From positions 2,418,001 through 2,482,000 of the forward strand of contig OY744462.1 of NCBI GenBank assembly GCA_963556145.1: 64,000 nucleotides of DNA, in the 5' to 3' direction. The DNA comes from Hygrocybe punicea. Its lineage: Eukaryota > Basidiomycota > Agaricomycetes > Agaricales > Hygrophoraceae. Below the pieces are notes generated by a model. It saw only the letters and a program-made list of their open reading frames with translations. It searched no databases and was not told the DNA's origin. Below are positions 9,888-21,083 of the stretch, piece by piece. Made by a program: the position numbers and the translations under genes. The first letter of the stretch is position 1. Every line of letters starts with the position of its first letter.

Positions 9888-11580
9888 TTAGATGTACGCC
9901 TCCACAAACGCACCCCATTTCTCAATTACAGGTTTCACAATGCTTTCCCATTCCTTCCCTGCATACCTACCACGCTGTACACGGGTGAAAATAAAAATCT
10001 CCTTGTGAATCTGACCGCCTGAGAACGAGTCAACATCAGTCGTAGAACTTAATACTCCCAGCAAATAAGTTATCCAAACATACAGTCACTGCAGGGTTGA
10101 CTCTTTGAAGATGCAGCCGCTGATTTGCGTGGAGGGGTCGAAGACCCTCCTGCACTCGCACTGCTAGAACTCGTGTTCGATTTCATCACCTTTGGAAAGT
10201 GGGGGTCGAGATACGGAGCATTGACTGCCAGGTCTGCAAGCTCTAGATGCACCAATCTCTCGAGCCGATGGCAGTAGGAACCCTTATCGCCTGCCTTGAC
10301 ACGTCCTTTCATCATGCTCCCCTTGGCAGCGTCCTCGCCTTCCTCGTCACTCCCAGGCCACCAACCACGGAGGACCTGTTCCTTTGAGCCGCATTGTTTA
10401 CCCCATTGGTCGATCCGCTTCACCAGATTTACAGCGCGGCCGACCTTGAGTTTGACTTTATCTGGGGTATTTGGATCTGAGGCGATTGCTTTTGAATCAA
10501 TTTCATTTTGACGTGAGAGAGTGAGGAAGGTGGTACCTCGGATTTCAAACGTGTAGATATATCCTGGAACGTCAGATGGTGAGTGGGGTTTGTCCATCTC
10601 TACTCGCAACGCTGCTTGCGTGTCTGGCTGAAGGTAGTCAGGTATCCAATCTTCGAGTGGGAGCCGTAGTCAAATCAATGACAAGATGCAACGGTTGATT
10701 AAACATATATATATACCTTCAAATTTGATCCAATCTGCCCCATTCTTCTTCGAATAGAATCCGGAGGAACTAAGAACCTCTTTAGTATGCTGATAACAAA
10801 ACCTTTCGATATCTGCGTCTGGGCTGACTTGGGACAACGCCGGACCCGTCTTCACCATCCTCGTACACCGCTTTCCAGCTTTGGTGACGCCGGTACATTG
10901 TAGAGCATCTGCTATGGGTGAACTTGAGGCTTGCCATGACGGAGTAGAAGACGATCTGGATCGCTTTGGAATCGGTCGGGGAGAGGATTGAGGGGTCGTT
11001 GGGGGTGATGCGGATAACCCGAAGCTAGGAGGTGGAAGATGAGGTGTTGAATGAGGACGCGGAGGCAGATCTTGGCCATGATGCACTGTCAAGGATTGTT
11101 GCCGTCCAGTTGGTGGGATGGGCATCGGAGGTCTTGGAAGAGGTCCGATGTCCGGTACCGGGAAAGAAGGATTATAATTGCTCACATTCAAGTTTGAATA
11201 AGGAGTGTTATTGGGGAGTGGTAAAGGCGTTCCTGAAGGTGGTGTACTGAATCCACCAACGAAACCGGGTGTACCGTAAGGCCGGTCATCGCTAACCCGT
11301 CGGCCAGCTAAAGCGAGAGCATCGAAGCTTTCGACGAGGTCGTCTCTTCTGGGACTGGGAGCAGCACTTGCAGTAGCTGTGTATGTTGGCGCCGGCAGGT
11401 GCAGCTGATTTTGTTTGATCTATAGCATTGTTCATTGTTTGATAATGATTCAAGGCGACTCATAAACCTCACCTCGTGTCCGAAGCCGAACGCTGAAAGT
11501 ATGGACGACTTGATTTTCTTGGCAGATTCTTTGGCCAGTTCTTTGGCCAATTCCTTCACGGGCTCGGGAGATTCAGGCAT
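9888..11580 (-). CDS. T5orf172/DUF1766 (GIY-YIG-like) domain protein, copy B
   Basis: This is a paralog of the gene at 5930-7434. Both begin MPESPE. Exon 1 (11580-11473) encodes a Lys/Glu-rich helix (KELAKELAKESAKKIK) where copy A has a hydrophobic stretch. Next come a long Pro/Ser/Asn-rich region, the putative zinc module (CTGVTKAGKRCTRMVK...FCYQH) and ALSQVSPDADIERF. The T5orf172 domain follows with GYIYTFEIRG, LKVGRAVNLVKRIDQW, EQVLRGWWPG and HRLERLVHLELADL. The final exon encodes IFIFTRVQRGRYAGKEW and FVEAYI, ending at the TAA at 9888. GIY-YIG-type catalytic positions (Tyr, Arg, Glu) are intact, so the copy is not obviously dead. Its cellular role is unknown; nuclear DNA processing is a family-based guess. 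Confidence 0.78.
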
Positions 11581-12008
11581 CGGGACCTTGTTGTGGTGAG
11601 ACTCTATAAGGCCATCATTATCGACAATCGCGGTCGTTATACGGACTCGGAAGCATTTGCACGCCAACTTTGGTAATTCAGGGTGCCACCATAAAGATAA
11701 ACAGGAAAAAATAAAGGTCATCCTGACCGTTGCGGAAGCTACCTAGCATGCAAGTATTTGTGATATTTTTCTTCCACTCGGATGAAGCGCACTGGGCTCT
11801 GAATCACATAGATGTCCTGCTCTACGCTCGATATCGAGCGGCGGCCTAGAAAACCGTTAACTGAATATTTCCTCATATATGGCTGGACTTCAGTACTTCA
11901 GTGCTTACGCCTTTTCTCCAGATACGCGAACGTGGTACCCCCTTTGCACGCTAGCTCATGGAGGGCCGAGAGCTTCTTAATAGGGAGTTTTGTAACACAG
12001 TCGACGAG
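11581..12008. other. divergent intergenic region
   Basis: Shared upstream region of T5orf172 copy B (minus) and LCP5 (plus). No coding signal or clear element. Confidence 0.4.
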
Positions 12009-13231
12009 ATGACGAAGAGCATGTCTTCTGTGCGGGAAGTGATCAAGTCATTGCGAGACAAGTGAGCTTTTGAGGCTTAAAGTTTCTCTCATTTTGAGTC
12101 TTGACATATACCTCTCCCCCAAAAAACCAAGGCAGACAAGCGGCCACGATCTAGACACCAAGGATGGTATTTCCCTGCTCTCGCTCAAACACCATTTGCT
12201 GCTATCATACCTTCAGTCCCTGACACTTCTGTCAGCACGTCGTGCACTGGGACACACTCTTACCGACAGGTCACCCCCGACCGCACCGTTTAGCACTGTT
12301 GATCGTGCCTCTCGTGGATCAGGGGCAGGTGATTTGGTAGACTCGATGGTCGAAGCACGAGTCATCCTCGAGAAAATCAAAGCTCTGGAGGGTAGGATGA
12401 AATACCAGATTGAAAAATTGATCAAGATCGCAGAAGAAACACCATCAAAAGGACATGTTACCGACGGTAAACCAGCTTTCTTACCTTTCATTGACAAGAT
12501 CTTGCATTAACAAGATCTCAACCCCTCAAAATTAAACAGACCCACTTGCTTTCCGGCCCAACCCTCAGAATTTGATAAACAACGACGAAGGTGGCTCACG
12601 TAATGAGCCAGATGATGATGATGATGATGCGAAGGACACCCGAGATCGAGACGGGATCTACCGTCCACCCAGACTAGCCGCCATGCCCTACACAGACGTC
12701 CCACGGGACAAGAAATTACGGCGGAAACCCGTCCCCAGCGCGCTCACAGTACTCATGCACCAAGATCCTTCCCGGCCGCACTTGGAATCCACCTCCGGTC
12801 TTGCATCGATGCCAACCCTATCCTCCAACCGCGCACGCGAGATTCAGCGCATGAATGAGTTCGAGGAAGACAATTTTACCCGGATCATTATGAAGAAGAA
12901 AGATGCCAAGCGGCGGCACAAGGACGAGCAGGATATCGCGTTGGGTGGGAGTGGTGGTATTTCTGGGAGGCGGAGAGGTGGGGGTTTCGAGGATGAGTTC
13001 GCAGATGTGTTGAGGAGCGTTGGGAGGTCGAAGGTGGGGATTGTTGGGGATGGGTACGAGGAGTTGCGGAAGAGGGGAAAGAGGGGAGATGTGCTTGCTC
13101 GCTCAAGGACGAGGACCAGAGATGAGGCGTTTAATGAGACGGAGGATGGTGAACCAAGGCTGAAGAAGAGAAGTAGGTTCGAAAAAGAGACGAAAGTGGT
13201 GAAGAGGAAAATGCTGAAGTCTAGAAAGTAA
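12009..13231 (+). CDS. LCP5: Neuroguidin/Lcp5, Sas10/Utp3/C1D-family rRNA-processing factor
   Basis: This is a U3 snoRNP-associated protein needed for early 18S rRNA processing in the nucleolus. Exons 12009-12061, 12132-12466 and 12540-13231 give 359 residues, the size of yeast Lcp5. The Sas10/C1D core lies in exon 2 (DGISLLSLKHHLLLSYLQSL, then LVDSMVEARVILEKIKALEG and MKYQIEKLIKIAEE). The exon 2/3 junction rebuilds the family motif DDPLAFRPNPQNL. A signature YRPPRLAAMPY follows in an acidic context, and the C-terminus is Arg/Lys-rich (FEKETKVVKRKMLKSRK), as expected for a nucleolar RNA-binding protein. All phases agree. The start MTKSMSSVREVIKSL was chosen because it opens directly into the first splice site. 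Confidence 0.9.
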
Positions 13232-13533
13232 TATACTCATGACACTACTTGTGTCGTCCACAATGTACATGTGGCAGGCTAGCAGATTTTAATTGTTTTA
13301 CGATCCAATATGCAATTAGCCATCCAAGTGTTGTGAAATAATACTCGGCTTGAGTTGGATGGTAACTCTGATGCAAATCTGATGCCTCAAAACTACTCGA
13401 TTAGGTAGACGTCTCGTGAAGAGAACAGGGAGAGTATCCGGTACAACGACTCATGGTCACGGCGTAAGCATAATCTGCGAGAGACAATAAATGAGTTCAA
13501 CAATATATATGAAAAAAACCACAAGAAATACCA
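13232..13533. other. convergent 3' region LCP5 / CHY gene
   Basis: Untranslated sequence only; nothing else was seen. Confidence 0.4.
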
Positions 13534-14119
13534 TCATTCTATCCGATCCGTGAAATCTTGGGCAAAGATGGAACGATTTGGATTCCGTTTGATGCGGTCA
13601 TCTTTAATCATTCTGTAGACACAGGTCAGAAGGGTTAAGACGATGTTTATGGCTGACGGAACGAAGAGAGGAGCTTACCGGGCGTCCACCCTAGCGTCTT
13701 CACCTTCGACACCGACGACTGCTTGGGGTGTTTTCGCTTCGATGACCTGTTGCGGTGGGTTAATGAAGAAAGGTTGCTTTGGCAAGCATCTCACATAGTG
13801 GTTATCACAATGCGGACAATATTCATCGCTTTCCTCGTAAGTGGTCATGTCCTTCCTGAAAGCCTTCCTGCACTTTTTGCACATAAACGCCATTTCAGTC
13901 GTTCTTGCCAGGCTGTGCGATTGGAATTCAGCGTGGCATTCTGCGCAATCGTACCATTGCTTGCAGCAGGGTGCACGTATCGAAACTTGCGCATTGAGGA
14001 TGTGTTTGCTACAAGGAGACGGTTGGTTGGTGTGTCAATAACTAAGAATGAGCTTGAAGGTCCTCCGCCGAAGCTTGGAGGAATAAACCTGGAAGCACCG
14101 GGTACAAAACTGACCACAT
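13534..14119 (-). CDS. CHY zinc-finger protein
   Basis: This is a CHY-type zinc-binding protein, the family of yeast Hot13, which helps oxidative folding in the mitochondrial intermembrane space. Four exons give 121 residues: 14119-14115, 14008-13795, 13746-13679 and 13612-13534. The first coding exon is only ATGTG; joining it to the next exon gives MCKHILNAQVSIRAPCC. Zinc ligands continue as WYDCAECHAEF, FMCKKCRKAFRKD and YCPHCDNHY, a complete Cys/His array. The 48-nt intron after DNHY is in frame, so reading through it would insert 16 residues into the conserved DNHY-VIEAKTPQ junction. The C-terminus is RMIKDDRIKRNPNRSIFAQD. The small size and lack of a RING distinguish it from Pirh2-type CHY proteins. 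Confidence 0.82.
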
Positions 14120-15069
14120 CAAAGTACAACCCGAGTGAATGACTCGAACTCGCGAACTTGAGCCAAGTTGCCAAGAACTCAGGCGGATAAATTTTGTTTT
14201 TTCATGTACACAGCCACCGGCCCACTCCGAAGACCACCCCGTCACCTCAAAAAAGAGGTAGATGCGGTGGTTTTGGGAGTGGGCGGGTGGGAGATGGGGG
14301 ATGGTTGGTGATGGGCTGGCTCGGCTGGAAAAAAGCCAGAGGGCATTGAAGAGAGAGGGAAGACTCAGAGGTAGGTTTCCGATCTTCGTACCAAAAGGTC
14401 TAATCATCCTCGCAGCGACGCTTGCAGTTTGCATCACATTCGCGCTATCACTTCCGTTCCTGTCTCTACGCATATTTACAACGCGAGTGGAGACTGCTGT
14501 TACTCGCTTATGGTATGTATTCGCATATTGAGACACTTTAACTTACATCCCACAACCTGCAGGCTGCAGCTGCACCTAGTCGCGACGTCGCAAGGCTTCC
14601 CTTGCTTGCATTATTTTAGAAGTTTGCATATTTTTTTGTCGAAATTTTGGAAGGGAATAGAATGTTTCCTGGTGGTGCAGACATAAACGAGGCTACGCAG
14701 CATATCAACTGGTACGCGGTATTCTTCTACTGGGCAGTTCAAGCACGAAGCTGACTTGTGTAGACTCAGGGCGATCGTTTCAGCCGTATGTGCGCCATGA
14801 TGGGACATTTCGCTTCCAAGGATTTAGTACTAGGAAGGCGAGACCTAACATTACCATCAGTGCATGTTGCATCCGACACAATTCAAGTCTGCCTTCATTG
14901 GCCGATTATGAGTCAATTATTGGTGGATATTGTACAGTTGGCTGCACAAAGTCGTGAAGTGGTGATGGTGGTCTCGATTTTGGGGGGCATCTTGATGTAG
15001 TCATTACATGAATCGAATTACACTGTGAAAGTTGGAACACCACATTTGATAAAGTCTTATCCCATCGAA
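14120..15069. other. intergenic, 5' of CHY gene and 3' of PAN2
   Basis: Both neighbours are on the minus strand. Open frames of up to about 160 codons occur on the minus strand and 89 on the plus strand near 14260-14540, but neither resembles a known protein. The 89-codon frame includes a hydrophobic stretch (LIILAATLAVCITFALSLPF) that could be chance. Confidence 0.35.
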
Positions 15070-18000
15070 TCAGAGACTCCTTTCAGGTCGAGTACCGTCC
15101 CATATCCGGCCATACTCGTTAAGTGGGTGTTGCTGAAAATCAGCAAACGAAGTGCTGGCATGGATAGCTGGGTAAGTTCCTTGAGAAAATGAAGTGAATT
15201 GCGGTACTAGAAGACCCGCTGTATGGGTAACATTCCCCGGTACTGGTTCAATTGCAGGAGGTTTCCAGTTCTGAACAGGCTTGTGAGAGACCCCAAGATT
15301 CAGATCTGGAGTTTTAACTTACATATTGGCGTCCTTCTTTGTACAGCTCCTCCAATTTCTGATCAAAGATGCCCTGTTCCTCGAATTCGTGGTATGCTTT
15401 GTACAACTTGAGAGCAGAACGAGCATCCTCGATGGAATCGTGCATATCAGTCTGGATGTGCTCGTGCAAAACGAACCACGATAGGAACCGGAGCGAAAGA
15501 CGGCGTTGACGAGCTCTCAGAAAATATAAATCGACAGTATCGATGACTTGTTCTGGAGGAACAAAAATATCTTTTTTTGCAAATTGGGTGAGAGTTAAGT
15601 CGACAAAAAAAAAAAGAAGGCTCACTGATGATGCGGAAATCTTTGGAAAGACCGTGGCCGATGAATACACAACCACTGTCCACCAGGAGACGTAGCTTCT
15701 TATAGACCAGTTTTAGAGGTGTGAGAGAATATGGAGAAAGATGAGGATCCAGATCTCCAACTGCGAGGGAAATTAAGATGGCGAACTAGTAAAGGCACAT
15801 TGTTGTCTTACATTTTATACCCGAGAACTCCGTCAGATAGTCGACGATGACCTCGCTGGTATGAATGTGGTCATCAATAAATGGTACACCCTGCTTTGGA
15901 CCATTTCCACGCAAAACGGATACTCGGGCGAGGCTCAGGCGGGCCGGTCGCAGCACTTTGCTACTTCCATCGGATCGGAATTCTGTTTCTTCCTAAAATA
16001 TAATGAAAACGTAAGATTCCGCTCCTTCTTAATTTCACCAGCCTACCTGTTGCATAGAAACGAATTCGGCGTCAATGGCGACCAAAGTGCCAGGCTTAGG
16101 CAGTTCCTCGAATCGGAGACATTCATGTTTGATCAAGTTGTTATCACGATTCCTGTGGAGTGAGGTGGCGCTTGAGGCACATTACTAATGGCCTAAGATA
16201 CAGATCTTACATTGAGATAGAGGTATCGCGACTTAGAATGGCAGCGTCAATGTTGTCTGGGAGTCCGCTGAAGTCGAGGGAATCGCGAATGTCAACCCGT
16301 TCCAGATATGCGATGGCTGGAATCTAATGAGCGTCATGGTTAGGTGCTAGCTTCTGACAAAAAGTGGAAGGAATGTTCCAAACCTTCCACATGTCTGGGA
16401 AGCTCAACGCTTCTTCCTCCGAGATATTGCGTACAGCAAAATCATTGAAAACAAACCACGGACTGTTCAAGTCACTATCCTCCGCTTCCGGAACTGATTT
16501 GATATTTCAATGTTGTTGGAAATTTCGGGGACTATGAATGTGGAAGAGCAGGATACTGAACTAACCCTTCACGATGGCAACAAGGTGCGAGTGCTTCTCT
16601 TTTGTTACAATCTGCACGACCAATGCCTACTAGGAGTCAGCTAAAACGATCGCATGTTCGAATAATACGTAGTTCATACCCTGAGTTCATATACGGCAGT
16701 TTCCGGATCATCCACCCCTTCAACTTGACCTTGTAACCGAAATTCTGGTGTCAAAAATGTTTGGGTACGGGTGTCGAGCCAGAATTTGAGATTCTCTTCA
16801 TTGTAGACAGATGCGTTGATAGTCAGAAGTGGAGGTAGATCACGGGTAGGTATTGAACGTCGCGAGGAAAAGGTAGCGAACTGCTTGCAAGTCTGGCAAG
16901 TAGCTTTGTATGTCATTTGACGAAGCAATGAATTACGCAGGATGCTCGCAAAATCTGAAGGTGGTGGTTGTTCGTTGGACAGGACCTTGCTTGTGTTAAT
17001 TCGGAAACGATTGAAGGAAGAATATATATACGCACTTTTCGAGGGTAGATTAAATCCACTATGTGTGTCATGTTTTCTTTCTCTCTAACAGCTTTACAGG
17101 TCGAGCAAGTTACAATATTTTTCGCATCAATGCCCAGAAGTTGTGTTATTGGGGCCGCAGCTGGAGTGTGGACATGTGGTCGTCGTGGAAAGCTCCTAAG
17201 CAGTGAGGGGTTATGCGGGAAAGTGTTTCCCTCTGAGCTGAGATGGTCAACGAGAAACCGGTGAAATGATTGTATCATGCGCGCATAGTCGACTGCGGTA
17301 TTCTCCCCCCCATAATCAATCAGCTCTATTGCATTTGAGGCTTGACGTTGTGATCTGGAATGAACGCTCTGTACTAGTTCCATGTCATCGATGCTCACCC
17401 TGCGCTAGAACACCAACTGTTTTGCAGAAGTTGCTCGACTGACAGTTAGTGCCATGAGCATCTTCAAGCATCCGCACGACAAAGCCAAGTTCGCAAAGGA
17501 GGCAATGCTCCCGCGGGCAGTTGGTCGTGATATGGGATTTTGCTAATCGTCTGATCGGTGTGCTGTAGTGCATTACCTGTAGTAAAGCGTTTGTATATGA
17601 ATTGAGGATATGTGTCTCCAGTCCACTATAACTTGTCTTGTTGTAGAAGCTAGAAGAACAAGAGCAAATGAGTCTGGATTTTAGATGGTTTCCAAAGATC
17701 TATTGTTGCTGACCCAAAATCAAAATCTTCCACACCGAATTTCGAATATTCAATCTCTACATGGCGATAAGTTCGCGGGACGTCGTCCCCGGTATAGTCG
17801 AACGTAGGTGTGTCGGGTTCAGGCTGAAATGTTTCGCAGTCCAACAACTTGACAATCCGAACAGGCAGGAAAATTCACTCACGTCGTTTTTGCGGGACTT
17901 GCCACTTCTGAACCGCCCGTTGTTCTTCTGAGTCCCTACGGATACCATGTTGCGTCGCCCTTTGAGTTCCCTCGGGAGGGCTGCATATGCAATATTGTCA

Positions 18001-19365
18001 TTCATCTTCATGGTAGCTAAGATTTGAGGAGGAATCTTGGCAGCAGGAGGGTAGTGGGGGTTGGTTGAGATAAATTGTGGACACCAGGACGACAGCAATT
18101 GTGAGCTGTAGTGTGGGAGGCCAATTGTATTCAATGGTCTATCCCCCCGTGATTCAGCAAAAAGTAGATTGCTGGAAGGCTAGAATAACCATACGTTGAA
18201 TCGGTCCATTCGATATCAGGCAATTGTTCGGGGGTATCAGTCCATTCAATTGGTTGCCCATCGAATCCGTTGAAAGGGAGCGAACCCTCTTCATCTGCAG
18301 TAATCAAATGTATGGTTCCGTCGGCATCGCCAAAGGCCATATATGCACCAGTAGGGGAGACTGCTGCGGAACTAAGGTACGACTCGGACGCCATATCAAG
18401 CTAGATCTAACTGAGTCGAAAATACGGGGGATATTTTTACCAACGATACCTGATGGAACTCGCTCGAGGTACTTGCGTTCGATACATCGACGAAATTTAT
18501 GAGGCCCTGATTGGAGGTGACGGCGATGCTCGAAGGGCGCTTTGGAAGAACATTTATGAAAGCAGGGCCTGCCGAGAACGGGACAGGTGGCAGGGGCCGC
18601 ATCGTACGCAGGTCGTAAACTTTAACAAGCGGATCGGGGAACGGCCGAGATTGCCTGACCAACTACATTAGACTGGATTTATACCTATACCGTAGAGATC
18701 CACCTCAAACCCCAACCAATGGTAAACGCAAAATTACCGCTGCTTTGAAGACCTTGAATACCGCTTGCGTGAGCTTTGATGAGAGCCTCTCCTTCTTCCC
18801 TTCTTAAACCGGTACGTGGATCGTGAGCACAAAGATAACCATCTGATGACCCCGACAGAAGAGATGAATGGGAAAATTGCAGATGACTGATCGTTGAGGG
18901 AGTCGGGGTTTGACGCACAATGGATCCCGTCATGGAATTGAGTAACAGCAGTTCTGGGGTAACGGTTGAAGCTGCGAGCAGGTGAGATGTGATTGAAGTG
19001 TTGGAGAAGGTTTCAATAGTAGTAGGAGAGCTCGTATAGGTTCACGTCATGTTTGGCTGTCAAGCAGAGCGTGGCACTCACTGAAAGAACCATTTATTCA
19101 CTCCCCCTTTCGCCCAAGACCCTACACCTTCGCCCAGTGCTCTGACGTAGTTTTCACCTGCGACAATCTTCTTTATGCCTAGACTTGCCCCAACAGAGAA
19201 ACAAACGCCGCGCATTGCACGAGTACCATGATAAGCCACCACGGTGCCAGTGTTCGAGCCAGTCCAGAGTGTATCAGAAACAGGATCGAACGACAAAGCA
19301 GTTACGGGCTGTCCATAGATGTCCCTCTGATGCGTGATGGGCGCCGCAGGACGATAAGTTGCCAT
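15070..19365 (-). CDS. PAN2: PAN2, catalytic subunit of the PAN2-PAN3 poly(A) nuclease
   Basis: The cytoplasmic 3'-5' exonuclease that starts mRNA poly(A) tail shortening together with Pan3. ATG 19365 ([15 protein letters not shown]) opens an N-terminal WD40 propeller ([38 protein letters not shown]). A linker includes the [10 protein letters not shown] segment. The catalytically dead ubiquitin-hydrolase-like domain follows ([35 protein letters not shown]; zinc pairs TCSTCKAV and TCQTCKQF). The C-terminal RNase D-type domain keeps all DEDDh residues: Asp and Glu in [12 protein letters not shown], Asp in [12 protein letters not shown], and His/Asp in [12 protein letters not shown]. The stop is TGA 15070-15072. 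About a dozen short introns interrupt it. Length and domain order match the family. Confidence 0.93.
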
Positions 19366-19789
19366 GGTCAGAAAAAGAAAGACGTGAATGCACGTGACAC
19401 CGTCTGAATCTGCTCTTTTTCGGGCTAACCTTTGAATGGTCTGCTTGGCACAGATCGATTCCGAGAACATGTGGCAGGTGACTATTTCACGGTCAATTCT
19501 CGCCTCCTGAGAGGAAACTTCATGGTAGTTTCAGTTCTCATTCGAAACCAGCTCGTATATAGTACAACTTTATTGAAAGGTTCCGCGGTCAAGAAATCCA
19601 GAAATCAACAGTCAGCAGGAATGTTCCCAAGCAATACCCCAAAAGGTTAGAAAATTACACATGTCCGAGTCATCAATATTGCATCAATCATGAAGTCCGT
19701 ATCACATTTGCAGTTCGTATCGATCGCCGGATTAATCCTAGAGGGGTGTTTCAATCCATGTGGAAAGCCATCTCCGGGTGCCACTCACA
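19366..19789. other. intergenic, upstream of PAN2
   Basis: PAN2 promoter and 3' side of Cys-rich copy B. No gene or clear element seen. Confidence 0.4.
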
Positions 19790-20412
19790 TCACCACGCAA
19801 AGCACGAAGTCAACCCAACGATGACAATGGCATATAAAACGGTCATTACTCCAGTTTCGGCAGCTCGGGCAGATCCACTACTCGACCCAGTAGACGAGGA
19901 AGATCCCGAGGAAGATCCTTGCGGGATGCATTGTGGATTGTTGTTGTTGTCACGAGAGCACTCATCCCCGGCGGCTTGAAGGTGTGGCGTATTTCAGTCA
20001 ATGATCTCCCCCCATGAAATATTGGCATGGTCACTCACGACAACAAAAGTTCTCGCCAGAACAACGAAGATATCCGTGATTCACACATTGGCGTGAGGAA
20101 GCAGTGCACGTCGACCCGAGGGGACAACATCCCTCCACGCCATTCACGGTGTCACAGTAATCGCTGTGTGTACACGATCAAGTCAATTCTCTACCATGGA
20201 CGAGCTTGCACATACCCAGCAGCACAACATCCCGAATCTGTACATGCTACATAGCCCGGGGAACAAGATTCACGAACCAAGGGACGGCCAATCAGACTCC
20301 GGGGTTCCAGGAGAGGCTTAAGAGGATTTCCAAAGATAAGTTCAGCGGGATGACCTCCAATGGCAAGACGAATGGAGAGGGCGCAGAGGAGAAGACTGAA
20401 CGATAGGTACAT
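19790..20412 (-). CDS. secreted CCxxGxxC-repeat protein, copy B
   Basis: This is a paralog of the gene at 4520-5435. ATG 20412 opens MYLSFSLLLCALSIRLAIGG, almost the same signal peptide. The shared spacer (LKPLLEPRSLIGRPLVRES) and the Cys-rich module follow: CSPGYVACTDSGCC, CCPLGSTC, then YLRCSGENFCC joined to PAGDEC. Introns sit at the same two positions and phases as in copy A. After CSRDNNNNPQC the stalk is short and Ser/Gly-rich, unlike copy A's Pro/Thr repeats. It ends with a hydrophobic segment (VMTVLYAIVIVGLTSCFAW) that stops directly at the TGA, an ideal GPI-anchor signal. Function is unknown; a cell-surface location is inferred. Confidence 0.75.
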
Positions 20413-21083
20413 TGTGAAAGTGGGAAATGGAAAGTGAAGACGAAAGTCAGTCTTTCCCATATTCTATATAGTAGCGCCGTACTAACCCGACTTCACGGAG
20501 AGTTCTGCCTTGAGGGAAGTAAATCCGTTTCCGTGTCACACGACCCAGGTGGAGGCTTGGCGATGGCGGGGGCAGTGTTAGTTTTGTGACTCGTGCTTTG
20601 TGGGCGTCTCTAAGGGGCCAACTAGAATAGTCTCGTGCCCTATTTTTGGGCAAGAAGGTTCAGCACAGGAATCTGTCTGAGGATTTAAAAAGCCGAAGCA
20701 GAGGGATTCCTGGCTGAACCATCTGGGTTGTGCTGTGCAGGCGGAGACGAACCAAGGGGGAAGCGGAGGGCGGGCCGAGAGAATAATCTAGGGGGCGTTC
20801 CTGACGCCTAGATCCAAACTCAGCGTTCTTGAGTGAGTTTGGTTCCCACGCCCCGGGCACGAGTCCGTGCACTCTCCTCACACGAGTGCGCCTAGCTTAT
20901 CGATGCTTGGCACAAGCTTGGCGCCCGCATTGCCCATTATGCATTATCCAACATCGTTATCCAACATCGTCAGTTCTGTCCTACGGACTACAATGTCTCG
21001 TACAAAATGTTGATAAAATACATTTGTTGTCATCTATCAAAGCAAATAAAAATATGGCACAGGTTTTTGAAGATTGGAGTCGA
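20413..21083. other. intergenic, MOT1 3' side
   Basis: Contains the promoter of Cys-rich copy B. From about 20640 to 21080 no gene was seen; short open frames lack protein-like composition. Confidence 0.4.
20463..20470 (-). promoter_or_regulatory. TATA-like box of Cys-rich copy B
   Basis: TATATAGA on the minus strand about 50 bases before ATG 20412, matching the spacing seen in copy A. Confidence 0.45.

Noticed and set aside
13747..13794. Reading the in-frame 48-nt segment of the CHY gene as coding
   Set aside because: It has GT/AG ends and would interrupt the conserved DNHY-VIEAKTPQ junction, so it is treated as an intron.
14135..14190. tRNA-like sequence on the minus strand (GAGTTCGAGTC with complementary 7-base ends)
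   Set aside because: The span between the pairing ends is only 54 nt and the would-be T stem does not pair, so no cloverleaf forms.
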